Part shown: piece by piece, positions 34,128 through 42,184 of the stretch
Layout: the number at the start of each line of letters is the position of its first letter
How positions within the stretch are numbered: the first letter of the stretch is position 1
DNA from: Bacteroides intestinalis DSM 17393
Lineage (GTDB): Bacteria > Bacteroidota > Bacteroidia > Bacteroidales > Bacteroidaceae
Assembly (NCBI RefSeq): GCF_000172175.1
Contig: NZ_ABJL02000008.1
Coordinates: forward strand, 1,054,001 to 1,118,000
Reading direction: 5' to 3'
DNA: 64,000 bases
Translations under genes and position numbers: made by a program
Notes under the pieces: generated by a model
The model's input: the letters and a program-made list of their open reading frames with translations, nothing else
Database searches by the model: none
Told to the model about the DNA's origin: nothing

Positions 34128-35510
34128 ATGAATAGAAGTATCTTAATATTCTTGCTATGTCTGTGCTGCCTGTCGGGGTGCGGAAATAAACGGCATGGTT
34201 CCATGCCCGATGAAGCTGTGGGCGATTTGCAACAGATAAAAGATAGCGGTGAACTCGTTGTACTGACGCTATACAGTTCTACTTCTTACTTCAACTATCG
34301 TGGTCAGGAAATGGGCTTCCAGTACGAGTTGAGTGAACAGTTTGCCAAAAGTCTCGGGGTAAAACTGCGCGTAGTGGTGGCAAGGAATGTACAGGGACTT
34401 ATAAACAAGTTACTGGCAGGCGAAGGAGACATCATTGCCTATAATGTCCCCATCACGAAGGAATTAAAAGACAGTCTGATCTATTGCGGTGAAGAAGTAA
34501 TCACACACCAAGTTATTGTGCAACGCGCAGGCGGGAAAACAAAACCGCTGACGGATGTAACGGAACTGATAGGCAAGGATGTATATGTAAAGCCCGGGAA
34601 ATATTACGACCGTTTGGTAAATCTGGATAAAGAACTCGGTGGCGGCATCCATATCCACAAAGTGACTAATGACAGCATTTCAGTAGAAGATCTCATCACA
34701 CAAGTATCCCAGGGAAAGATTCCTTATACGGTAGCCGATAATGACGTAGCCAAGCTTAACACAACGTATTACCCCAATCTGAATATTAAATTATCCATCA
34801 GTTTCGACCAAAGGGCTTCCTGGGCAGTGCGCAAGGATAGTCCGGAACTGGCAGCAGCCGCTAATAAATGGCATGAAGAGAATATGACTTCTCCCGCCTA
34901 CACTGCCAGTATGAAAAGATATTTTGAGATCAGCAAAGCAACTCCACACACTTCCATCCTTTCTCTTCGTGAGGGAAAGATTTCACACTTCGACGAATTG
35001 TTCAAAAAGTATGCTTCAGAAATAGACTGGGATTGGCGGTTGCTTGCCTCTCTGGCCTATACAGAGTCCAACTTTGATACAACAGCCGTTTCATGGGCCG
35101 GAGCCAAAGGACTAATGCAACTGATGCCTGCCACAGCGCGCGCCATGGGAATCCCTGAAGGAAAAGAACAGAACCCGGAAGAGAGTGTGAAAGCTGCCGT
35201 AAAATATATCAATGCTACCAGTAAGAGCTTCTCTTCAGTACCGAGAGAGGAACGGCTCAACTTTGTACTTGCTTCCTACAATTCGGGTATCGGGCATGTG
35301 CTGGATGCAATGGCACTGGCTGAAAAATATGGAAAGAACAAATATGTCTGGAAAGATAATGTAGAGAACTTCATTTTATTAAAAAGTAATGAAGAATACT
35401 TCACCGACCCTGTCTGCAAAAACGGATACTTCCGTGGAATAGAGACATATAACTTTGTGAGGGATATTATGGGGAGGTATGAGACATATAAGAAGAAAAT
35501 AAAAGAGTGA
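34128..35510 (+). CDS. MltF-like membrane-bound lytic transglycosylase
   Basis: 460 residues. Lipoprotein start (FLLCLCCLSGCGNK, Cys19). Residues about 40-265 form a periplasmic solute-binding (SBP_bac_3) domain; about 290-420 form an SLT lysozyme-like domain with catalytic Glu in TESNFD, plus SWAGAKGLMQLMPATARAMG and the later NFVLASYNSGIGHV. It cleaves peptidoglycan glycan strands to 1,6-anhydro products. This is the standard MltF architecture. Confidence 0.92.
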   Translation: MNRSILIFLLCLCCLSGCGNKRHGSMPDEAVGDLQQIKDSGELVVLTLYSSTSYFNYRGQEMGFQYELSEQFAKSLGVKLRVVVARNVQGLINKLLAGEGDIIAYNVPITKELKDSLIYCGEEVITHQVIVQRAGGKTKPLTDVTELIGKDVYVKPGKYYDRLVNLDKELGGGIHIHKVTNDSISVEDLITQVSQGKIPYTVADNDVAKLNTTYYPNLNIKLSISFDQRASWAVRKDSPELAAAANKWHEENMTSPAYTASMKRYFEISKATPHTSILSLREGKISHFDELFKKYASEIDWDWRLLASLAYTESNFDTTAVSWAGAKGLMQLMPATARAMGIPEGKEQNPEESVKAAVKYINATSKSFSSVPREERLNFVLASYNSGIGHVLDAMALAEKYGKNKYVWKDNVENFILLKSNEEYFTDPVCKNGYFRGIETYNFVRDIMGRYETYKKKIKE

Positions 35511-35513
35511 TAG

Positions 35514-35571
35514 GGTGGTAAGGTGATAAAGCGATAGGATGGCAGATCTATCACCTTATCACTCTACCACC
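35514..35571. repeat. GGTGGTA/GTGATA hairpin, probable bidirectional terminator
   Basis: Arms 35514-35537 and 35548-35571 pair over 24 bp with four mismatches. They consist of iterated TGGTAAGG/GTGATAAAG units. It lies between the convergent MltF-like gene and metH, where a shared terminator is expected. Confidence 0.7.
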
Positions 35572-35587
35572 TTAATCTTCCTTTTCA

Positions 35588-38338
35588 TTAAAACAAATTC
35601 AGCTTATTCTTCTGCGCTTCCTCCAACGGAACTGTCTTTGGTGCTTGCGCAGCGTTCTTTTCACGCAACTGCTGATATTCTGAACTTAATTTTTCTTTTA
35701 ATTCTTCTTTGGCTTTCGGATTCATCAAGCGGGCGGCTACCGTTGCATTCTGCGAGGCATCTTTCAGATGAACCACAGGAGCATGATAGACGGGAGCTAT
35801 TTTCAATGCTGTATGCAGTCGGGAAGTAGTGGCGCCACCTATTAATAAAGGAATATCGGCACCTGCCTTTTCCAATTCCATAGCCACGTGTACCATTTCT
35901 TCCAATGATGGAGTTATCAGACCACTAAGTCCAATCATATCCACCTTTTCTTCCAAGGCACGCTGAACAATCGTTTCAGCAGGTACCATCACACCAAGGT
36001 CTATGATCTCATAACCATTGCAGGCCATGACCACGGAAACAATATTCTTACCTATATCATGCACATCACCTTTCACCGTGGCAAGCAGGACTTTTCCGGC
36101 AGAAGCGGAGCCTTCCTGTTTTTCCGCTTCAATTACAGGCTGAAGAATGGCAACGGCTTTCTTCATGGTACGAGCAGTTTTCACCACCTGGGGCAAAAAC
36201 ATTTTTCCGGCACCAAAGAGCTCACCTACATAGTTCATACCTGCCATTAAGGGACCTTCGATGATATCCACTGCTTTCGGATAGAGCTTCAGGGCTTCTG
36301 CCAAGTCTTCCTCCAGATAGTCACCAATTCCTTTCGTCAAAGCATGTTTCAAGCGTTCTTCCACACTAGTTCCATTACGCCATGAAAGAGGGGCAACTTG
36401 TTTATCAGTGGCATTACCTTTCTGTTGTTCGGCAGCAGCTTTCAGTTGTTCAGCAGTTTCTATCAGACGCTCGGCAGCATCGAGACGACGGTTTAAAACC
36501 ACATCCTCTATGCGTTCCAGTATATCGGCAGGAATATCAGTATAAAGCACAGCCGTAGCCGGATTTACGATCCCCATGTCCATTCCTTCACGGATGGCAT
36601 GATAAAGGAACACCGCATGCATGGCTTCACGGATATAATTGTTGCCACGGAAAGAGAATGACAAATTGCTGACGCCACCACTAACATGAGCACCCGGCAA
36701 GTTCTTACGTATCCAACCGGTAGCCCGGATAAAGTCTACAGCATAATTATTATGTTCGTCCATACCCGTAGCCACAGCAAGGACGTTGGGGTCAAAAATT
36801 ATATCATGAGGATTGAATCCCACTTTCTCAACCAAAAGCTGATAAGCACGTGCACACACTTCGATCTTACGTTCGTACGTATCCGCCTGTCCTTTTTCAT
36901 CAAAAGCCATTACTACAGTAGCTGCACCATATTGCCTGATTGTACGGGCATGTTCCAGAAACTTTTCCTCTCCCTCTTTCAGAGAGATTGAATTCACAAT
37001 GGACTTTCCTTGCAAACACTTCAATCCGGCAACAATTACATCCCATTTGGAAGAGTCAATCATCACAGGAACACGGGCAATCTCCGGCTCGGAAGCAATC
37101 AGATTGAGGAAAGTAGTCATTTCAGCCTGTGCATCCAGCAGACCGTCGTCCATATTTACGTCGATAATCTGCGCCCCGTCTTCTACTTGCTGACGGGCAA
37201 TGCTGAGGGCTTCATCGTATTTTTTTTCATTAACCAGACGCAGGAACTTGCGGGAACCGGCCACATTGCAGCGTTCTCCCACATTGATAAAGTTCTTCTC
37301 AGGAGTCACCTCCAGCAATTCCAAGCCGGAAAGCCAAAGACTTTCGGGTTTCGGAGCAGGAACATGGGGAGCAGCACCGGCTATCAGGGCAGGATATTCG
37401 GCAATGTACGCATCGGTCGTACCACAGCAACCGCCAATGATGTTTATCAGCCCTTCTTGGATATATTCTTTCACTTCATGCGCCATATCGGCAGGCGTCT
37501 GGTCGTATTGCCCCAGGCTGTTGGGCAATCCCGCGTTGGGGTATGCACTGATATAATAAGGAGCACGGGCAGCAAGCTGTTCTAGGAAAGGTTTCAACTG
37601 ACGAGCACCAAAGGAACAGTTCAAACCTACCGAAAAGATATTGGCATGCTGAACGGAGGCAAGAAAAGCCTCCAAAGTCTGTCCCGACAGAGTGCGTCCA
37701 CCTGTATCAGATACAGTAACGGACAGCATAACAGGAACTTGAATACCTGTAGCCTCCATCGCCTTTTCGGCGGCAAAGATAGCTGCTTTAGCGTTCAATG
37801 TATCGAAGATGGTTTCTATCAGCAGAGCATCTACTCCACCTTCCAGCAAGGCTTCCATCTGTTCCCGATAGGCATCGGCAAGTTCATCGTAAGTCAGCGC
37901 ACGCATAGCCGGATTATTCACATCGGGACTCATGGAACAAGTCTTATTGGTAGGTCCGATGGAACCGGCTACAAAACGTGGTTTATCAGGTGTGGAAAAT
38001 TCATCAGCTACTTCACGTGCCAGTCTAACGGCAGCCAGATTCATCTCACGTACATACTCCTGCACATGATAATCGGCCATACTGACACTGGTAGAGCTAA
38101 ACGTATTGGTTTCAATGATATCGGCACCTGCCATGAGATATTTACGGTGTATATCCTGTATCACATCAGGGCGCGTCAGACAAAGCAGGTCATTGTTTCC
38201 TTTCATCTGCCCGGGGATACCGGCAAAACGTTCTCCCCTGAAGTCTTCCTCTGTTAAGTTGTACCGTTGTATCATGGTGCCCATAGCACCGTCTAAAATA
38301 AGGATGCGCTCACGCACCAACTTTTCAATAGAAACCAT
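35588..38338 (-). CDS. metH: Cobalamin-dependent methionine synthase without activation domain
   Basis: 916 residues. Homocysteine-binding TIM barrel (about 1-325; zinc ligands in GLNCSFGARQL and GGCCGTTDAY), pterin-binding barrel (about 345-610; CNVAGSRKFLRL, DVNMDDGLLD), cobalamin cap (about 640-735) and B12 domain (about 745-890; KGDVHDIGKNIV holds the His that ligates cobalt, plus SGLITPS and IGGATTSR). The C-terminal AdoMet reactivation domain of E. coli MetH (about 300 residues) is absent, as in other Bacteroides, so a separate activation protein is presumably encoded elsewhere. No cobalamin or SAM riboswitch fits in the 92-bp gap upstream. Confidence 0.95.
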   Translation of the reverse strand: MVSIEKLVRERILILDGAMGTMIQRYNLTEEDFRGERFAGIPGQMKGNNDLLCLTRPDVIQDIHRKYLMAGADIIETNTFSSTSVSMADYHVQEYVREMNLAAVRLAREVADEFSTPDKPRFVAGSIGPTNKTCSMSPDVNNPAMRALTYDELADAYREQMEALLEGGVDALLIETIFDTLNAKAAIFAAEKAMEATGIQVPVMLSVTVSDTGGRTLSGQTLEAFLASVQHANIFSVGLNCSFGARQLKPFLEQLAARAPYYISAYPNAGLPNSLGQYDQTPADMAHEVKEYIQEGLINIIGGCCGTTDAYIAEYPALIAGAAPHVPAPKPESLWLSGLELLEVTPEKNFINVGERCNVAGSRKFLRLVNEKKYDEALSIARQQVEDGAQIIDVNMDDGLLDAQAEMTTFLNLIASEPEIARVPVMIDSSKWDVIVAGLKCLQGKSIVNSISLKEGEEKFLEHARTIRQYGAATVVMAFDEKGQADTYERKIEVCARAYQLLVEKVGFNPHDIIFDPNVLAVATGMDEHNNYAVDFIRATGWIRKNLPGAHVSGGVSNLSFSFRGNNYIREAMHAVFLYHAIREGMDMGIVNPATAVLYTDIPADILERIEDVVLNRRLDAAERLIETAEQLKAAAEQQKGNATDKQVAPLSWRNGTSVEERLKHALTKGIGDYLEEDLAEALKLYPKAVDIIEGPLMAGMNYVGELFGAGKMFLPQVVKTARTMKKAVAILQPVIEAEKQEGSASAGKVLLATVKGDVHDIGKNIVSVVMACNGYEIIDLGVMVPAETIVQRALEEKVDMIGLSGLITPSLEEMVHVAMELEKAGADIPLLIGGATTSRLHTALKIAPVYHAPVVHLKDASQNATVAARLMNPKAKEELKEKLSSEYQQLREKNAAQAPKTVPLEEAQKNKLNLF

Positions 38339-38347
38339 TTGTATTTA

Positions 38348-38425
38348 GTGATAGAATGGTAATGTGATAAAGTGGTAAAGTGATATTACTCTATCACATT
38401 ATCACGTTATCACATTACCACGTTA
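38348..38425. repeat. Iterated GTGATA hairpin
   Basis: Several copies of GTGATA/GTGGTA at 38348-38384 face TATCAC/TACCAC copies at 38392-38425, giving about 30 paired bases. It lies between smpB and metH on the minus strand. It is the same motif type as at 35514-35571, on the other side of metH. Confidence 0.7.
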
Positions 38426-38430
38426 AACAA

Positions 38431-38883
38431 TCATCTCTTAAACATCCGCGCCATATCGCGTTTGTCATCTTTCTCTTTCAACGCTTCGCGCTTGTCGTAT
38501 TGCTTTTTACCTTTGGCAAGGGCTACCACCACTTTGGCAAGTCCTTTTTCATTAATAAACATACGAACAGGAACCATTGTAAAACCGGGATCTTTCGCTC
38601 CACGCGCCAGTTTATCAAGTTCTTTTTTGGTAAGTAAGAGTTTACGCTCCCTGCGTGCTGAATGGTTATTGTACGAACCGTAGAAATATTCAGAAATATG
38701 CATATTCTTCACCCACAGCTCGCCATTGGCAAAGTAGCAGAAGGTATCCACAAGGCTTGCTTTACCCATGCGGATCGATTTAATTTCCGTACCCGTGAGC
38801 ACAATACCCGCGGTATAAGTGTCTACCAATTCGTAATCGAATGTAGCGCGCTTATTTTTTATATTAACAGGAGCTTGTTTCAT
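38431..38883 (-). CDS. smpB: SsrA-binding protein SmpB
   Basis: 150 residues. Beta-barrel tmRNA-binding protein of ribosome rescue. Marks: IKNKRATFDYELVDTYTAGI, VLTGTEIKSIR, ISEYFYGSYNNHSARRERKLLL, and the basic tail KGKKQYDKREALKEKDDKRD. Length is usual. The tmRNA gene itself is not in the window. It lies 11 bp behind the Yip1-like gene. Confidence 0.97.
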   Translation of the reverse strand: MKQAPVNIKNKRATFDYELVDTYTAGIVLTGTEIKSIRMGKASLVDTFCYFANGELWVKNMHISEYFYGSYNNHSARRERKLLLTKKELDKLARGAKDPGFTMVPVRMFINEKGLAKVVVALAKGKKQYDKREALKEKDDKRDMARMFKR

Positions 38884-38894
38884 GATTTCAAACG

Positions 38895-39470
38895 TTAATT
38901 AAGCACCATCGTCAGCTTGTTGAATATAAACTGAATGAGCATAGGACAGACAATGAGTAGGATGGAAGAAATGATCGTAAACCGTAACCGGTCTTTTTCT
39001 TCTACTTCCATCAACGTTGAAGCCCCCTCCCACACCACATACACAATATAGAACTGCAACAGCAATCCGATGATATTAAAGTCCGGCAATATGCCGATAA
39101 TAATCCGGAGCAAGAAAAGAACAACCAGCGCATAGCCCGCAAACTGTTGCGTCAAGGGCATGTCATTGTCCATCATAAACATTTTCACGCGCATCCCATT
39201 TATGAGATACGCCGCCAGAAAATACCCTCCAAAGAGGGATACCGCCACCGCGCAACATTGCGTCATGGCATATTGGAAACTCTCGGGACCGCCCCACCCT
39301 TTCGCCAGCAAAGATCCGATAAAGACGGACAATCCGCATAAACCAATCATAGGATAGACAAAAGCAGTAAATACTTTTCGCCTATCCTCTTCCAAACGAA
39401 TTTCCTCCCAAGCCTTGGCCGGAGAGGAAATCAGTAACATTGCTATATGGAATAATGCTTTATAATCCAA
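38895..39470 (-). CDS. Yip1-family membrane protein
   Basis: 191 residues from a TTG at 39470; this start matches homologues that begin with (M)xYKxLF. A short N-terminal amphipathic part (LLISSPAKAWEEIRLEEDRRK) is followed by five predicted membrane segments (starting near residues 35, 68, 106, 130 and 165). It matches the Yip1/DUF1282 fold. Function is unknown. The TTG is 6 bp beyond the NigD-like stop, so translation may be coupled. Confidence 0.75.
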   Translation of the reverse strand: MDYKALFHIAMLLISSPAKAWEEIRLEEDRRKVFTAFVYPMIGLCGLSVFIGSLLAKGWGGPESFQYAMTQCCAVAVSLFGGYFLAAYLINGMRVKMFMMDNDMPLTQQFAGYALVVLFLLRIIIGILPDFNIIGLLLQFYIVYVVWEGASTLMEVEEKDRLRFTIISSILLIVCPMLIQFIFNKLTMVLN

Positions 39471-39476
39471 ATTATA

Positions 39477-40298
39477 TTATTTAATTTCTTTGTATTCTAC
39501 AGTATATTCATTGGTTTTAGTATTATTATCATCCAATTCTACTGAATTGGCATTTTCTTCTGCCACAATAATAACCTTATCAAGTGATCCACTTGTAGAA
39601 TATGCAATTTTCTGCAAATTGAATGAGCGATAATATAAATATGTTGAACCATTATATGCATAGTCAAAAGATGTCGGACTGCCAGTAGTCATATTATCAC
39701 CACTCTTTTTATGACGCAAATAAAGCTTTATGGTACCATCAGTCGTTTCTTCGTTGGGATAATATACCAAAGTAAAAGAGTGAGGTTTAGTTTGTATATA
39801 ATAATTTATTGGAAGCATTAATGTATTCGTATCAAAGTAATATGGTTCATAAGCAAAAGTACTAGAAACTTCCTTCTTCAAGGAAATAATAGGTGTATCG
39901 CTAATAGAGTCATTTGCTGCGCCAGGTTCATCAACAACTTCGACTTGACTGTCCAAACTTATAATACCCGCAAGCGTAACCCCCTCTATCTTAGTTGCAT
40001 TATCTGGAATCTCTAATACGGAAGAATCCCATTGATATGCAATTTGCACTACTTGACCCTCTACTTCAGAAAGTTTAAATCCTCTAGCTTCCAACTCTGC
40101 TACAGAAGTGGCAGTAGGAGTAATAGTTATTCCATCTGCTGTTTTAAAATAATAATTCATGCCATACATAGAGTATACTTTTGCAAGTGCACCACGAGAT
40201 CTAGTAGTATCATTATCCGAATTCATGCAAGAAGATAAAGAAACACCCATTATTAAGGTCAGGGCAACCATCCAGATTTTAAACTTAGCCATTTTCAT
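39477..40298 (-). CDS. NigD-like lipoprotein
   Basis: 273 residues from ATG 40298; an internal ATG at 40292 is also possible. Lipobox VSLSSCMN. The early part (YYFKTADGITITPT) and the C-terminal HSFTLVYYPNEETTDGTIKLYLRHKK resemble the NigD_N OB-like and NigD_C beta domains found in Bacteroides lipoproteins. The assignment rests on motif resemblance only. A -7 box at 40329-40322 places the start site close to the ATG, so the gene has its own promoter besides possible read-through. Confidence 0.55.
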   Translation of the reverse strand: MKMAKFKIWMVALTLIMGVSLSSCMNSDNDTTRSRGALAKVYSMYGMNYYFKTADGITITPTATSVAELEARGFKLSEVEGQVVQIAYQWDSSVLEIPDNATKIEGVTLAGIISLDSQVEVVDEPGAANDSISDTPIISLKKEVSSTFAYEPYYFDTNTLMLPINYYIQTKPHSFTLVYYPNEETTDGTIKLYLRHKKSGDNMTTGSPTSFDYAYNGSTYLYYRSFNLQKIAYSTSGSLDKVIIVAEENANSVELDDNNTKTNEYTVEYKEIK

Positions 40299-40321
40299 TG
40301 TTCTATAAATATTAGAGTTTG

Positions 40322-40329
40322 CAAATTTA
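40322..40329 (-). promoter_or_regulatory. -7 box of the NigD-like gene
   Basis: TAAATTTG on the minus strand, 24 bp before the ATG at 40298, fits TAnnTTTG. No convincing -33 element. Confidence 0.55.
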
Positions 40330-40445
40330 GATAAAAGAATCGAGTAACACCGCACTCTCTCCATTTTTTCATTGTTTTTAAGAGTAAATGAAATATTAAT
40401 CTAAATACTGCAAGCTCCAACATCTATTTAGCATTTATTTACATT

Positions 40446-41576
40446 TCAACTTATAATCTTTGTTTCGACTAATTCATTAGTATCCATTATATATAAATTA
40501 TAGTATAAATCAGTAGTCACAATACCGTCCCATTTTCCTTTAATTTTAAATCTATGGCCTTTATCATTACCATCCATCTTCTCCAAAGTTGCAACATACG
40601 TAACAGATGCATCGTACGACATCTTCAATACTTCAATCCTGTATGTAGTCATAGGTGGAATAATAATTTTAAATGTCTGAGTAACATTTACTGTATATTC
40701 TTCTTCCGTACCATAAGTAACAGTACGGGAACTAGTAGTACTATTATCAATCGTTCCACCAACACCTATATTAACTATACCAACTTTTAAACCCAAATTC
40801 AAATTAAAAGAACTGCCTTCATGAGTAGAAATTCCTTCTGCTTCTGTAAAGCTACTCTTCTCTCTCGCTGTTTTTGAAATAGAAATAGAATGTTCTATTT
40901 CTTGAGTAGCTGAAGTATTTGGAACAATAGCTCCATCAATAGACTGGTCCTTCCGATTTATAAAATCACCAGCTGTTTCTACATACTCCATATTTACAAT
41001 TCGATATTCTCCAACAGGAACAATTTTCCAACGAGATATCGCAGAAGAATTATCAGGTCTATACTTCAAATCGCTACTATTCTCATCTTTTGCTTGCAAA
41101 TATCCTACAAAGTCATAACCGATTCCCATCTTAGGCAAGAATCCTTGTATGTTATAAAAGACACCATTATAGCTGATAAAAGGAGACCGCATAAATGGTG
41201 AAGCAAGTCCTAAAACAGGATAGTCTCCGCCAGTTTTAGGAGTGACATTTATAGCATCATTGCCCATAGCAAGAACTATATTACCATTTCTCACATACCA
41301 TCTTTGTTTCATACTGCCATCATCCCCTTCTGCCAACCAAACAGGTTCTCCAACAATTGTAGAGCCAGCCGTTAAATATTTGTATTTTGCACTTCCCATA
41401 TTTATAATATTCACTGGTATATTTGCTACTTCCGTCAATGGATTAAAATCCGCAATCGATGTTGCCGCCCTCGTCTGCACTTGTTCAGTATCACTTTTCA
41501 CAATACCTTCTAGCTCTTCTTGCTCACAAGCAAACATAGCCAATAACCCTACTAACAATAAACTGATCTTTTTCAT
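40446..41576 (-). CDS. Lipoprotein with lectin-like and aerolysin/ETX-MTX2-like regions
   Basis: 376 residues from ATG 41576 (an upstream ATG and GTG lie in frame). Lipobox LLAMFACEQ. Residues about 60-200 contain a beta-rich segment with QRWYVRNGN and SRWKIVPVGEYR, suggesting QxW-type lectin repeats. Residues about 225-345 look like an aerolysin/ETX-MTX2 pore-forming module: long Ser/Thr-alternating strands (SISISKTAREKSSF, VTYGTEEEYTVNVTQTF), the amphipathic insertion-like loop GLKVGIVNIGVGG, and IIPPMTTYRIEVLK, a hallmark proline turn. A toxin-like or effector role is inferred. A MACPF fold (as in BSAP-1) is not seen. Confidence 0.5.
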   Translation of the reverse strand: MKKISLLLVGLLAMFACEQEELEGIVKSDTEQVQTRAATSIADFNPLTEVANIPVNIINMGSAKYKYLTAGSTIVGEPVWLAEGDDGSMKQRWYVRNGNIVLAMGNDAINVTPKTGGDYPVLGLASPFMRSPFISYNGVFYNIQGFLPKMGIGYDFVGYLQAKDENSSDLKYRPDNSSAISRWKIVPVGEYRIVNMEYVETAGDFINRKDQSIDGAIVPNTSATQEIEHSISISKTAREKSSFTEAEGISTHEGSSFNLNLGLKVGIVNIGVGGTIDNSTTSSRTVTYGTEEEYTVNVTQTFKIIIPPMTTYRIEVLKMSYDASVTYVATLEKMDGNDKGHRFKIKGKWDGIVTTDLYYNLYIMDTNELVETKIIS

Positions 41577-41615
41577 AAGCATCACATATTATAAGTTAAA
41601 CATATTATACTATTA

Positions 41616-42038
41616 TTACAACTCAAAGTGTCCACACACATAAGCCCCATTTCTCCCTTCTATTTCTATCAGGAAATCACCAGAGACTTCAAAATTCAAT
41701 TGAATAGTCTTTTCCATAGAGTCTTGTATATTTTCAGAAGAAAAATAAACCACAGCACCATCCTGAGAAATAGTAATATCTACCTCCCCTATAGCTTGTT
41801 CAAAGTATACTGCCAAAGAACAACTACTACTATCTAACACCACATAAATTGGAATTAATGGCTGTACAGAACGATGATCTCCCAAATTACCTTTTGTTAG
41901 AATGTCAAAAGGAACATCATTTCCGGTCATTTGAATAAGGACCTTCTCAAAACCTCCATCATTACCTTCCGGAGAACCAGCATTTACCTTTCCAAAGAGC
42001 AATACCCCTAATAAACATAGAATCAATTTTAATTTCAT
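41616..42038 (-). CDS. DUF3244 secreted small protein
   Basis: 140 residues. Signal peptide (LILCLLGVLLFGKVNA), then one Ig-like beta domain (IPIYVVLDSSSCSLAVYF, VDITISQDGAVVYFSSE, GDFLIEIEGRNGAYVCGHF) matching DUF3244. Such proteins occur as short secreted companions of surface proteins in Bacteroides. It is followed by the putative pore-forming lipoprotein after 39 bp, and a -7 box lies in front. Confidence 0.8.
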   Translation of the reverse strand: MKLKLILCLLGVLLFGKVNAGSPEGNDGGFEKVLIQMTGNDVPFDILTKGNLGDHRSVQPLIPIYVVLDSSSCSLAVYFEQAIGEVDITISQDGAVVYFSSENIQDSMEKTIQLNFEVSGDFLIEIEGRNGAYVCGHFEL

Positions 42039-42063
42039 AGCCTATCTTTTTTAAATTCAGAAA

Positions 42064-42071
42064 CAAAGTTA
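42064..42071 (-). promoter_or_regulatory. -7 box of the DUF3244 gene
   Basis: TAACTTTG on the minus strand, 26 bp ahead of the ATG at 42038. It probably drives the DUF3244/pore-like lipoprotein pair. Confidence 0.6.
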
Positions 42072-42184
42072 GTGCTATAAAACCTAATAACAGGAATGGA
42101 TATGTGGACACACAATTAGCAACTAAGCTGCTATTAATCAACAAAGTAACAAATTACATAGTGGACAAAAACAAGATATTATTT

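Noticed and set aside
35588..38338. metH as truncated or damaged because it lacks the activation domain
   Set aside because: All catalytic domains are complete and this shorter form is known in Bacteroides.
38339..38430. Cobalamin or SAM riboswitch before metH
   Set aside because: The gap is only 92 bp and is filled by the GTGATA hairpin; no riboswitch core is seen.
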